Shown here piece after piece: positions 9,063-17,054 of a DNA stretch of 21,452 nucleotides. The position numbers and the translations under genes are program-made. Numbering within the stretch: the first letter of the stretch is position 1; every line of letters begins with the position of its first letter. Location of the stretch: assembly GCA_002633005.1 (NCBI GenBank), contig NMRA01000116.1:692521-713972 (forward strand), read 5' to 3'. Under the pieces are notes generated by a model. That model ran no database searches. It saw only the letters and a list, made by a program, of their open reading frames with translations, and was not told where the DNA came from. This stretch comes from Phoronis australis (Eukaryota > Phoronida > Phoronidae).

Positions 9063-9640
9063 GATTAGTTCCCTTACGAATGCGCCGTGTTCCGAATTTG
9101 ACCCTTGAAATTGGATATGAGCCCCCCCAAACACTAAAACTGCAGACATTTAAATCTTGTTTTATCCATATAACTTTAATTACCGGGGTTAATTAATAAA
9201 CTCAGCATTTCCCTACGCTGTTGCTGTTTTATTTTTTTGCGGCAGCCAAGGGGGAGGGGGGGGCCGGGCCCCCTGGCTCCCCCCCTAAATCCGCCTATGG
9301 ATTTTTAGTATTTTAATACCAGCAAACCAAATTTCAGAACAAAATCGTGCTGCTGCGAAGTCGAGTCATCATCTTCCGAAAGATGTCGCAAAATTTTAGG
9401 AAATGGCGCGTGCTCATGTCACGAGCGCGACAGACTTTTTATTACAAATAACGTTCATTAGATTGTTTTTCGCTCAAGCAGCTGCAACCTGCAAGGTGAG
9501 TGTTGACTGACTCCGCTCCGCTCGCTAGCTCTACGTTGATATTAGTTTCACGACGAGGTGACAAGCAGACCTAGACTGTGGGAAATTTCGGGGATGATAA
9601 CGCAGCTCAATAACGCAGTGCTACCAAGCTTTATTTTGGA

Positions 9641-10666
9641 GTGGACACTGGATGAAAGCCATACCTGTATTTGACGAACACTTTCAATTCCAAATTTGAA
9701 AACGCCTGCCTTTTATCGTACTATATGCTAGGAAGCAATATCAGACAACAAACCAATTTTCTGCTGTTTTGTTACATGGTGGATTTTAATGTATTCACAC
9801 CGCACTTCTTGTTGGGGAGCTCTCGCTGCTATTTAGCTTAGCCAGGTATAGACACTGTATAGTCCGGTTACCTATTGTCGTCAGGCTCCAAAGGTCGTCC
9901 GCCATCTTGTTTCGCGTGCAGCGCAACCACGCGGGACTTAGCGTTCCAATTTGGAGTGCTAGTGTGCACGTTAGGTACTAACTTATCGGAAGAGACACGT
10001 ATCAAAGTAATGAGACAAAAATCAGTGAGTTTACCGATTGTTTTTTAAAACCACTTAAAAATCAGTAGATTTTACTAATACACTTTTTTGTGCGTTTTCA
10101 GAAGATGTTTTCGAATTTAAATTTTCTTCCGACGGGACACAAAACATGATCCAGGGTTTGTTTATGCAATGTATCTGTTTGTCCCAGGCACTAGTAGGAT
10201 CTAGAAGGCCAAAGGAAAAATCCGCAGACAAATGCGATACGCTGGGTTCTTAACATTTTTGCCTCACGTTCACCATTAAACTGCATTGAAATGTTGACCA
10301 ATTGGCTTTTATTGGAAACCACAGTGCAGAGCTCAACATCAAAGCTTCAAATCGAGTTTATGTCAATAAAAACAGGCTGTTGCAATTTTCATTACTTCGT
10401 TGGCCTTTTTCTGCATGTTTCTCAGTTTTTACAAAAGGGGGCAGCATATGACGAACTTAGGTGTCACAATAAAATGGCTGCCGAAGGCAGTGCACATTTG
10501 AAATAACTCGGCACAAATTAAAGAAAACTTCCGAATCGATGAATGCGGTATATCTGTGAGAGTTAAATCGAATCCTATTCAGACCATAACTTTGAAGTGG
10601 AATAATTCGGTGAGTACAACAGCAAGTCGGTTTTATGCTTAGGCGGACGACCATTGGGTTCCCGAG
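9641..10666. other. no confirmed gene; GC-rich promoter-like island near 9.9 kb
   Basis: Around 9895-9955 a CpG-rich patch includes CCGCCATCTTG (9899-9909), the complement of a YY1 site of the type found at metazoan transcription starts. A donor-like TTAG|GTACTA follows at 9975, and an acceptor with a T-rich tract (TTTTTTGTGCGTTTTCAG) ends at 10101. The frame after that acceptor closes within 15 codons of its ATG, so any transcript here would be non-coding at this point. The rest is AT-rich and unremarkable. Confidence 0.3.
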
Positions 10667-11002
10667 TATACTTCTAGACTCTCTTGTTACCCTACCGTGC
10701 AACCACCACTTGTGTTCAATGCCGATGAGTAACATAAAGCCTCCTAATCTACACAAACACTCGGGCGAAGTTGGCTGGGTACGGCCCGATGATTACGTGT
10801 AGCGCTTTGAATCAGAAGCAAATTCAAAATTATTACTATAACTCAGTTATGATTGTTGTTAGTAATACCAGTAGCTGCAACAATTTTGTTGTTTTCCATT
10901 TGTATCCTATCCGATTTAACGGATAGGCTGAGGCTGGACCTATTCCGCGGAGGGGAGGTTCGATCGGACCCCTCGAACCCCCCTGGCTACGGGCCTACGC
11001 AA
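10667..11002 (+). repeat. dispersed repeat, copy A (inverted relative to copy B)
   Basis: It aligns with the reverse complement of 12231-12999. Shared blocks run in order: ACTTCTAGA, TTGTTACCCTA, GCAACCAC, ATAAAGCCTCCT, CACTCGGGCGAAGTTGG, GCGCTTTGAATC, GCAACAATTTTGTTG, AACGGATAGGCTG, CCGCGG and GGCTAC.GGCCT. The right end, read as its complement, starts AGGCCCGTAGCCAGGGG, a common transposon-terminus motif that also appears at 18093-18107. A small stem CCTATCC/GGATAGG lies at 10906-10927. It has no coding capacity; the 99-codon minus frame at 10756-10457 is not supported. Confidence 0.75.
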
Positions 11003-11877
11003 GGAACCAGCGAGCCGCACATTGAACTATTTCTGTGACGAACGATAGCACGCTCAATATCCGTCATTTCAAATATTGTTCTTACGCCACTTTCTGTTTT
11101 TCAAGTTAACCACCAGTCTTGAGCCAGAGCAGATTCTTGCATGTAAATCTTGACGGGAAAGTCACTCAGCGACATAATAAGATTACGAAATGTGTAAAAT
11201 GGGCAAATAACCTCTATTGCCGCAGGTCGAGGGGGTCGTGGGTCGTGTGTCGAGAGTCGATGGGTGTGGCCCAGGGGGTCGACGGAGTCGAGGGGGTTTC
11301 AGAAAAATCCTGATCAGATGTACCTGTGGGATATATGATGTAATGTTACTAATTCGTTACGCTAAATGTGATATGCAGCAAGTATCAGCGACTGGACGTT
11401 GTCGCTTACTTTACCCAACCTTTCCTGATCCCCGGGGCTCAGTGATCGTAATTTCATAATTGCCAATCCGTAGTGAGAACAGCGTGTGACTGAGTTGTTT
11501 GTGATAGGCACTGAATGTATTGTTTAATAAAAAAAAATAACTCTATTCCTTTTCACACGGCACCTATTGTATTTTGGACAAAGCACAGTAGTTTTTTGTT
11601 TGTCTTGACTCTACAGAATAAATAGGCCCGATGGCGTGTAGAGCCGAGACTGAGAACTGATCAAATATTATAAAGACGTCGTCTTTCACACGGCCGTGCA
11701 GTAATAGAGGTCACTATAAATGTCCATGTATAACAGCAAGGTCAAAAAAACAACAAAGAAACCAGGTCACGGATCTTAGCAACAGCAACAAAAGCAATGA
11801 ATATTGATCAAGCGACTTGCAGGTATACACACTATGTATGTAGGCCATTTCAGGCCACGCGAGGAAAACGCCGCTAG
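11003..11877. other. no recognised gene apart from a GTCG-rich tract
   Basis: Outside the GTCG-rich patch I see only AT-rich DNA, an AATAAA-containing A-run near 11525, and a 7-bp-arm hairpin AAAGACG/CGTCTTT near 11675. No frame is convincing. Confidence 0.4.
11226..11297 (+). repeat. GTCG/GGG-rich low-complexity tract
   Basis: Seven GTCG tetramers occur in 72 bases, interspersed with G-runs. The 11-mer GTCGAGGGGGT occurs at both ends (11226 and 11287). It is strongly strand-asymmetric. The overlapping short frames (11119-11313, 11217-11459) are composition artefacts. Confidence 0.65.
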
Positions 11878-11957
11878 ACCAATGGAACATAGAGCAGGGG
11901 TGCGTGGGTAGCCTATGGTATGGATGTATATAGCGCCCGGCACTGAGTCAACAAGCG
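11878..11957 (+). promoter_or_regulatory. candidate CCAAT/TATA core promoter
   Basis: ACCAATGG (11878-11885) is followed 41 bp later by TATATAG (11927-11933), a typical CCAAT-to-TATA spacing. A start about 25-30 bases downstream would fall at TGAGTCAACAAG (11944-11955). The first ATG after that (11989) opens a 35-codon frame. Motif arrangement is the only evidence. Confidence 0.35.
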
Positions 11958-11988
11958 TCGGTCCAAGCGCACATCTATACTACACGGC

Positions 11989-12096
11989 ATGGTGTTGGAG
12001 GAACCGTGTTTTACTTTGAAACAACGTGAAATATACGAAGACAATTGTGCTTGTATGAACACCTTTGTTCATTTTTTTAAAGTTATCTATTATTGA
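11989..12096 (+). CDS. small hypothetical frame, 35 codons
   Basis: This is the first ATG downstream of the CCAAT/TATA arrangement, about 32-40 bases from the presumed start site. It encodes MVLEEPCFTLKQREIYEDNC and then 15 more residues ending FFKVIYY. The sequence is mixed in charge, with no signal peptide, membrane segment or motif I recognise. No donor consensus lies before the stop, so a longer spliced product is not indicated. It may be a short 5' exon frame or chance; the promoter context is the only reason to list it. Confidence 0.22.
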   Translation: MVLEEPCFTLKQREIYEDNCACMNTFVHFFKVIYY

Positions 12097-12244
12097 GTGG
12101 ATAGCATTCTGCAGCCATCTATTGGCATCTTCATGGATCAGTTCTTTACATTTGTTTATGTTTTGTTTCCTTATTTTCAGCTGACTTGGTAGACCCTCTA
12201 TTATGTTAGGTGTTTCATAATGGAGTTAGTGCAGGCCTGTAGCC

Positions 12245-12375
12245 NNNNNNNNNNNNNNNNNNNNNNNNNNNNNNNNNNNNNNNNNNNNNNNNNNNNNNNN
12301 NNNNNNNNNNNNNNNNNNNNNNNNNNNNNNNNNNNNNNNNNNNNNNNNNNNNNNNNNNNNNNNNNNNNNNNNNNN
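12245..12375. other. assembly gap, 131 N
   Basis: The flanks are GTAGCC on the left and GGGGTTCG on the right. In copy A the matching bases (complement GTAGCCAGGGGGGTTCG) are separated by only about two or three bases, so the gap is probably a G-run and not 131 bases of unknown sequence. Confidence 0.95.
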
Positions 12376-12438
12376 GGGGTTCGTTCCCGCGGAAAAGGTC
12401 CAGCCCCAGCCTATCCGTTAGAGATAGGGTATAAATGG

Positions 12439-12469
<31 letters not shown>

Positions 12470-12470
12470 A
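12439..12470 (+). repeat. (AAC)n microsatellite
   Basis: About ten AAC/CAA triplets. Copy A has only a short GTTGTT at the same point, so the array expanded after the two copies separated. Confidence 0.9.
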
Positions 12471-12702
12471 ATTGCTGCAGCTTAGGTATTGGTAGTACTG
12501 ACTAGAATTATAACTAAGTTAGACGAATTTGCTTCCGATTCAAAGCGCTTCGCTTAGGCATCGGGCTCTACCCGGCCCCAGGGCCCAACTTCGCCCGAGT
12601 GGCATTTGCGCAGTTGACAGGATCGTGCAAACGATTAGAGGAGGCTTTATATCATTCAATGGCGTTAAACGTGCGTGGTTGCTACACCATTATCGTCGAT
12701 AT

Positions 12703-12964
12703 TATCGTTGGCCAAATGAGTGAACGTTACGCCGTTGGCGTAAAGTAATTATTTACGCCGTAAAGTAATTATTAGCTTACGACGTAAAGTAAGTATTTGC
12801 GACACTATAAGAGTTACTTTACGCTTAAAATATTTATTTACGCCACAAATAATTACTGTATGCCACATGTAATTTATTTATGCCGCACGGAATTGCTCTT
12901 GTAACAAGAATTGTGTTACGCACGTAATTTAACGGCGTAACGTTCACCCATTTGGCTAACGATA
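12703..12964. mobile_element. MITE with 33-bp inverted ends and a 20-bp tandem core
   Basis: The left end TATCGTTGGCCAAATGAGTG continuing to CGTTACGCCGT (12703-12735) matches the complement of the right end (12932-12964) at about 31 of 33 positions. The core from 12737 to 12901 is eight units of 19-24 bp, most starting GCC or GAC and containing the theme GTAAAGTAATTATTTAC. Copy A of the surrounding repeat lacks it, giving an empty site. No coding capacity. Superfamily unknown; the target duplication is unclear. Confidence 0.75.
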
Positions 12965-12999
12965 CATCATAGGGTAACAATTAAGGGATTCTAGAAGTA

Positions 13000-13238
13000 A
13001 ATGTCTATAACTAGCTAAGATTTAAAACAGCGAAATAGCTCTCAAAAAGTAGTGTGGCGTGAATGTCTTAAAGACAGCGTCCAGCGGCTAAAAGACCTTT
13101 TTGGACACCAGAAATGCATGTATTGTTCATAAAAATGTTGTTTTTGCTTCTTACATACCACGGAAAGTAATTAATTGCGACGCAAATTACACCGCTCATA
13201 ATTCGTAGCCTTTTTCGAGCGCCCCAGAAAAAATCTCA
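13000..13238. other. no recognised gene
   Basis: AT-rich sequence between repeat copy B and the CCAAT-containing region; nothing recognised. Confidence 0.4.
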
Positions 13239-13248
13239 ACCAATCAGA
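13239..13248 (+). promoter_or_regulatory. CCAAT box upstream of the THAP-like frame
   Basis: ACCAATCAGA is a good NF-Y type CCAAT box, about 148 bp upstream of the ATG at 13389. No TATA box is evident between them. This is compatible with a former promoter of the THAP-like exon. Confidence 0.35.
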
Positions 13249-13388
13249 GTTAAGTGGTTCATATGACATCGTGGCCACGAATTTACTGGGGAGGCACACT
13301 GCGTAACAGCCTAGGACTATAATTACTCCCAGGTAACAGCTGAGTGCCATTCCTTGGACGTTCTGCATTTGTCGATCTCTGGGCTAAA

Positions 13389-13514
13389 ATGCCTCTTTGC
13401 GTGGTGTGCGGGTGTAACAGTGTCAGCGGCAATGGGATAAATTGCACAACTTCCCCCACCGATCACGTCGTGTGCCGTGCGTGGAATAGATCCGTATCCA
13501 CGGACAAGGCCTAG
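13389..13514 (+). pseudogene. THAP-type zinc-finger N-terminus, truncated
   Basis: The ATG frame of 41 codons begins MPLCVVCGCNSVSGNGI, fitting the THAP start MP.C...GC with Cys4 and Cys9 spaced C-x4-C. Further along, SPTDHVVCRAWNRSV fits the FPxDxxxxxxW segment, with the invariant Pro and Trp present. THAP domains bind DNA through a C2CH zinc site and need a distal CxxHF; here a TAG at 13512 ends the frame before it. Duplication copy 2 starts at 13515. GATGTGG|GTAAAA at 13541-13553, shared with copy 1, could be a former donor. It may be a dead gene exon or the first exon of a THAP-bearing P-type transposon. The CCAAT box upstream fits either. Confidence 0.45.
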
Positions 13515-13552
13515 CATACAAAATCTACAGCTTCGCGTCGATGTGGGTAAAA

Positions 13553-14338
13553 AGGACTTGGTAATTGTTTACAATACGACGACAATGACTTTGACATATG
13601 ATTTTGGTATCGTTCGATTCCTCGCACCGTCATCTTTCCAAATATATATGAATTGATCCCCTACCGCGTTTCCTCCATATTTTATCGTCGAATTTCAGTT
13701 GGCACTATTTCCTGGTGGACACCGCCATGTTAGCTCAATTCAAGATTACAGCGACACCTACTGTTAATGAATGAAACAGCATCATTGATTCTGAATGTTG
13801 TTTGCCTGCGCGAGAATCCCGCTAAAGTTTTCCTGACATAATATTGATGAACAAGTAAAAGCATTTTACCTTTTCCATTTTTTTAGAATTGTGACCATTT
13901 GACCATTTTTCAACGAAATTGTCTGAAGTGATACTCTTCATAAATTTGGACCTCAAAAACAACCTCCGCTGTTTCGGCGGATTCTTGCTAGCAGATGCGT
14001 ATATCAGGGTTAGGGTTAGGGTTAGGGTTAGGGTTCCGTAACTCGGGCAGGGGATTGACGGGTCTCAGTCAATTTGAACTTATGAAAAGCGACGGTCTGC
14101 AAGTCGGTAGATTAGTTCAGTTTTTGACCGCCAGGTGACTCCTTCCATTCAACATGGCGGTATTACTACCGCGTACCAGGAAATAGTGCTAGAAGAAATT
14201 TCACGATAAAATACTAAGGGAACGGGGTAGGAGAAATTTCTGTGTATATTTGGAAATATAACATTGCCAGGAATCAAACGATACCAAAATCATATGTCTA
14301 AGTCATTGTCGTTATATTGTAAACAATTACCAAGAACT
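13553..14338. mobile_element. 786-bp element with ~180-bp terminal inverted repeats
   Basis: The left arm (13553-13731) starts AGGACTTGGTAATTGTTTAC. The right arm (14151-14338) read as complement starts AGTTCTTGGTAATTGTTTAC, and the two stay alignable through CATATGATTTTGGTATCGTT, TTTATCGT, GCACTATTTCCTGGT and CCGCCATGTT. The core has no long frame and contains (AGGGTT)5. Copy 1 of the host duplication lacks it, which marks it as an insertion. Flanks are A-rich (GGGTAAAA / AAATAAAA), so the target duplication cannot be fixed. A foldback-type or MITE-like DNA element is the best description; superfamily unknown. Confidence 0.75.
14006..14035 (+). repeat. interstitial telomere-like repeat, (AGGGTT)5
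   Basis: Five perfect TTAGGG-type hexamers in the core of the long-TIR element. Both flanks are ordinary element sequence, so this is not a chromosome end. Confidence 0.9.
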
Positions 14339-15062
14339 AAATAAAATCTGACCCAGAAATAGTGTCATTAAAAGATGCACCGCTCTTTGAGTAAACCAAA
14401 TTATTTACCGGTTTTGGAAGAATTATCGTTCCAGGCCTACCGCTCATCTACTGCTAAAATTGAAGTGCGCTCTTGGGAGTCGGCGTTTGGCGATTACGTC
14501 ACCTGACCTGAACAGTTTCTTTTCCCCCGGTTTATTCTTCTATCAACTGTTCTTTGCTGCCACGAGGTTGCGTACTGTCACAACGAATTGTCGGAACTGG
14601 TCTCATTTCGCTACAAGTTATTAGCATTTTTAAGATCAACAAACCGAATTTAGAACAAACTTTACTGCTGCGAAGCTGTTATCATGTTCCAAAAGTAGTC
14701 GCAAAATTTTAGTACCGGGCGCGTGCTCGTTTCATGAGTGTTTCAAGAAGACAACAGACTTTCTTTGTTAGAAAACTCAAAAGGCCGAGAGTAATGCTAG
14801 AAAAGGACGTTTATTAGATTGTTCTTCCCTTAAACGACTGGCACTGAACGGGCAAGGTGAGTGTCCGAATTGTCTCCCAGATTTTACATGCACCCCGGTC
14901 GTCGGTCGTTGGCTGTGCGATATAAGTTTCACGACGAGTTGACCAACACAACTAATACCCGGTCTGTAGGTAGGCCTATGAAATTTCGTGATAGACTACA
15001 GTCTATGGTCTATGTATGGTTTAACAGAGCTCAAGTCACAGTGTTACCTAGCTGTATTTTGG

Positions 15063-16639
15063 TGATAGCCTACAAACAGCTAGCTGGTTGGCTACAAAAA
15101 ATCTGCAGTGTGCACTTCGACGTTTCGTGTCACTGTTCCGGCCCAGAGTATAGGGAATCCGGCCCAAATCCGGAATATTCTGTCTGTTTTGGGTAGTTCT
15201 CGTAGGCCTAACGGAATTCTGATACTGAATTTAAAACGTTCAATTGATTACAAATTCTTATGACTGGGTATGTTTTCATGCAATACAGACTTTATTTCGT
15301 AGTTTTAATTTATTACAGACACGCACAATGTTGTGTTGCCATGAAATTTTCAATTTTTTTAGCTTGACAGATTGCGGGTTGCAGCATTTCAAGGCGACTT
15401 ATTTTAAAAATTAAGTTTCTAGTATAAAATTTTCAATGAATTTGAATATAGTTGCATTGTACGAAAAGATCATGCTGATATGTGCTGTAAGCCTAACGTT
15501 TCTAAGTTATTTGCACCAAATTAAACGGCCTCTTGTCGTCTATACCCATACGGGACACACACAGGACAGCCGTCCGTATTGGAATCGCGCAGCGTTCACA
15601 CCTTCGGCTTCAAAAAGACATGAATGGAAAGTTACTAACATCAAAGTTTTTGTATCAAACAAATTACACTTTATGATAAACATTGGGAAATTGCTGATAA
15701 CAATTCAGACGAAGCGTTTTGTTTTTTCGGCTGTTTCGACGGCACCAGTCACACTCCCAGGGATTCCCATACGGGCCCGTATTAGAATGTGTGCTAAATA
15801 ATTGAATAGAAATTCTAAAGGTAGTGATTTTTATTAATTTTAATATTAACTGACATGAAATGAAAAATTAATGTGTTTCCTTGATTTTCCACGTATTTTG
15901 CACTAAATTAAAAAAGAGTCATCTCTGATTCCAATACTTTGGAGACACGGTGAAAGCCAAAATCGTTGTAACGATGATGTCATAGACTTCGATTAGTGCA
16001 AGCGCCGTCTCAATTTTTTTTGGCGCTAAATGGGGTTCGTGATGGGGCAACTGTATTGTTGAAGGCCTACTTAATTAACGACTGGGGTATGCTATGACAC
16101 AGTATTTTGACGTTTTTTTATCAATAAATGTATTTTAGATGTAAAAATAGTCATTTTGGCACCATACTTGGCCTTTAAAATCGACCAAAAAACAAAACAG
16201 CAGAAAATATGATTGTTATCGGCTATGTTGGTGTACTTGCTAGCATAGTAGGGCAAGGCGCAGGCATTTCAAATTTAGAATTGAAGGTGATCGTCAAATG
16301 ATTGTTGTTCATCCACTTTCATTGTGCATTGGTGGACTCACATGCATGCGGGTGTACACATGTGTGCGTTTTCATTCTTTTAAATCCAGTACACACCGAC
16401 GATTAGTTCACTATAGGCAGTCTTCCTGTTGCTCAAAAAAAAACAGACATTAACTACCGTGTGTTCTTGCACTGAGGAAACGAGCATGTTCACAGTATAA
16501 GGGAAAAGCAGGTCTAGACTTAATGAAACTTTGGTCAATGAAGAAAATGTTCCATTTTCCATCAGTGACAATGGTGCACACCCTCGCAGACTTCATACGA
16601 GCAACAAACTTGAAGCAAAAGATTTCCAAGGTTACGTGT
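15063..16639. other. no confirmed gene
   Basis: AT-rich, with TAGGCCTA at 15203, a perfect 14-bp palindrome ATACGGGCCCGTAT (15769-15782) and T-rich acceptor-like sites (for example ending at 16390). None can be assembled into an exon. Confidence 0.4.
15436..15801 (+). CDS. hypothetical 121-codon open frame, weak
   Basis: This is the longest ATG frame in the window. The N-terminus has a hydrophobic stretch (IMLICAVSLTFLSYL, about residues 12-26) that could be a signal anchor; the rest is basic and mixed. I recognise no domain. The upstream context is AT-rich with a TATAAAAT at 15423, and no strong Kozak sequence. The last 15 codons overlap the palindrome ATACGGGCCCGTAT, which looks like repeat DNA, so the 3' part at least is doubtful. 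Codon use does not stand out. It is listed mainly because of its length. Confidence 0.15.
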   Translation: MNLNIVALYEKIMLICAVSLTFLSYLHQIKRPLVVYTHTGHTQDSRPYWNRAAFTPSASKRHEWKVTNIKVFVSNKLHFMINIGKLLITIQTKRFVFSAVSTAPVTLPGIPIRARIRMCAK

Positions 16640-16697
16640 CACTATTCCGAAGGTTCACTTCTCGGAAAGTCCACTACACTGAAGTTTCACTACTCCG
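16640..16697 (-). repeat. 16-bp tandem array, 3.6 units
   Basis: On the minus strand the units are CGGAGTAGTGAAACTT, CAGTGTAGTGGACTTT, CCGAGAAGTGAACCTT and a partial CGGAATAGTG. They match the theme YGGAGTAGTGRRCCTT seen in the opposite orientation at 17845-17892. The plus-strand frame across it (16523-16735) is not counted as a gene. Confidence 0.75.
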
Positions 16698-17054
16698 ACA
16701 ATAACTCTGATTGTTTGCTAATGAGTCGGAACTGACATGAATGAAATATTGTTTTCGTATCCGTTTAGGAACCATTTAAAATGTGCGGAAAACTTGAATA
16801 GTTCTTAAAACATTGATCATATTGTTTACAAATGAGCTTCGTACCAATCACTGCCAATCGTGATTTCTTGAATCTAAGTAAACGACTCATTCTCAAGCAG
16901 AGGCATCTGGGTCACGGGTCAGGGCTGCATGCGGCGACCTGAAGACTGAATGGGACTCTCTGATTTTGTGAAGACTGGCAGGGACAGGGTAGCCTTCTAA
17001 GTACATTTAGTTTCGGCTACTTCCGTAAGGTGAGGTTATTATTAATCAATATCC
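16698..17054. other. no recognised gene
   Basis: No supported frame. A donor-like CGTAAG|GTGAGG lies near 17031 without a convincing open exon before it. Confidence 0.4.

Larger units (their letters stand above)
8297..9299 (+). mobile_element. hAT-like element 3 (about 1 kb) inside duplication copy 1
   Basis: It starts CAGTGGCGGATCTAGGAT, a G-run and GCAAC, and ends in a C-rich run followed by TAAATCCGCCTATG. The perfect 5-bp direct repeat GATTT flanks it (8292-8296 and 9300-9304). The unoccupied counterpart near 14615-14630 in duplication copy 2 lacks the kilobase, which confirms the insertion. It holds a tRNA-like SINE segment on the minus strand, a 7-bp hairpin AATGAAG/CTTCATT (8941-8962) and a 21-A tract (9042-9062). 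The 100-codon frame at 8375-8677 shows no transposase motif. Confidence 0.75.
8007..9640 (+). repeat. local duplication, copy 1 (interrupted by hAT element 3)
   Basis: 8007-8296 plus 9300-9640 align in the same orientation with 13515-13552 plus 14339-15062. Shared blocks include CGATGTGGGTAAAA, AAATTATTTA, CTGCTAAAATTGA, GTCGCAAAATTTTAG, ATTAGATTGTT and GTTTCACGACGAG. Divergence is moderate, so this is an old duplication or an old repeat family. Both copies keep the donor-like GCAAGGTGAGTG (GT at 9496 here, 14857 in copy 2). No frame is conserved between the copies. It could be a duplicated gene 5' region or an unnamed transposon. Confidence 0.75.
12231..12999 (-). repeat. dispersed repeat, copy B (contains gap and MITE)
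   Basis: The reverse complement aligns with copy A at 10667-11002, with landmarks in the same order. It differs from A by an expanded (AAC)n microsatellite at 12439-12470, a MITE inserted at 12703-12964 and the assembly gap at 12245-12375. Its right-hand portion (12965-12999) continues the alignment past the MITE (TAGGGTAACAATTAAGGG against CCCTTAATTGTTACCCTA of the family), so the MITE lies within the repeat. Confidence 0.75.
13515..15062 (+). repeat. local duplication, copy 2 (interrupted by a long-TIR element)
   Basis: 13515-13552 and 14339-15062 match copy 1 at 8007-8043, 8044-8296 and 9300-9640, in the same orientation. Copy 2 lacks hAT element 3 but carries the 0.79-kb element at 13553-14338. 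The donor-like GGCAAGGTGAGTG (GT at 14857) is kept. The 111-codon frame at 14861-15196 starts at a GTG inside that donor and is not conserved in copy 1, so it is not listed as a gene. TAGGCCTA occurs at 14971. Confidence 0.75.

Noticed and set aside
9899-9909. YY1-type promoter with a two-exon gene (donor 9975, acceptor 10101)
   Set aside because: The frame after the acceptor closes within 15 codons of its ATG and nothing else supports a gene; noted only within the region entry.
10457-10756. 99-codon minus-strand frame
   Set aside because: It overlaps dispersed repeat copy A, and the frame is not a feature of copy B.
11119-11459. Overlapping plus-strand frames across the GTCG tract
   Set aside because: They arise from the stop-poor GTCG/GGG composition.
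14006-14035. A chromosome end marked by (AGGGTT)5
   Set aside because: Only five units, with element sequence continuing on both sides; it is interstitial.
14861-15196. 111-codon plus-strand frame
   Set aside because: It starts at a GTG inside the conserved donor-like site and the frame is not kept in duplication copy 1.
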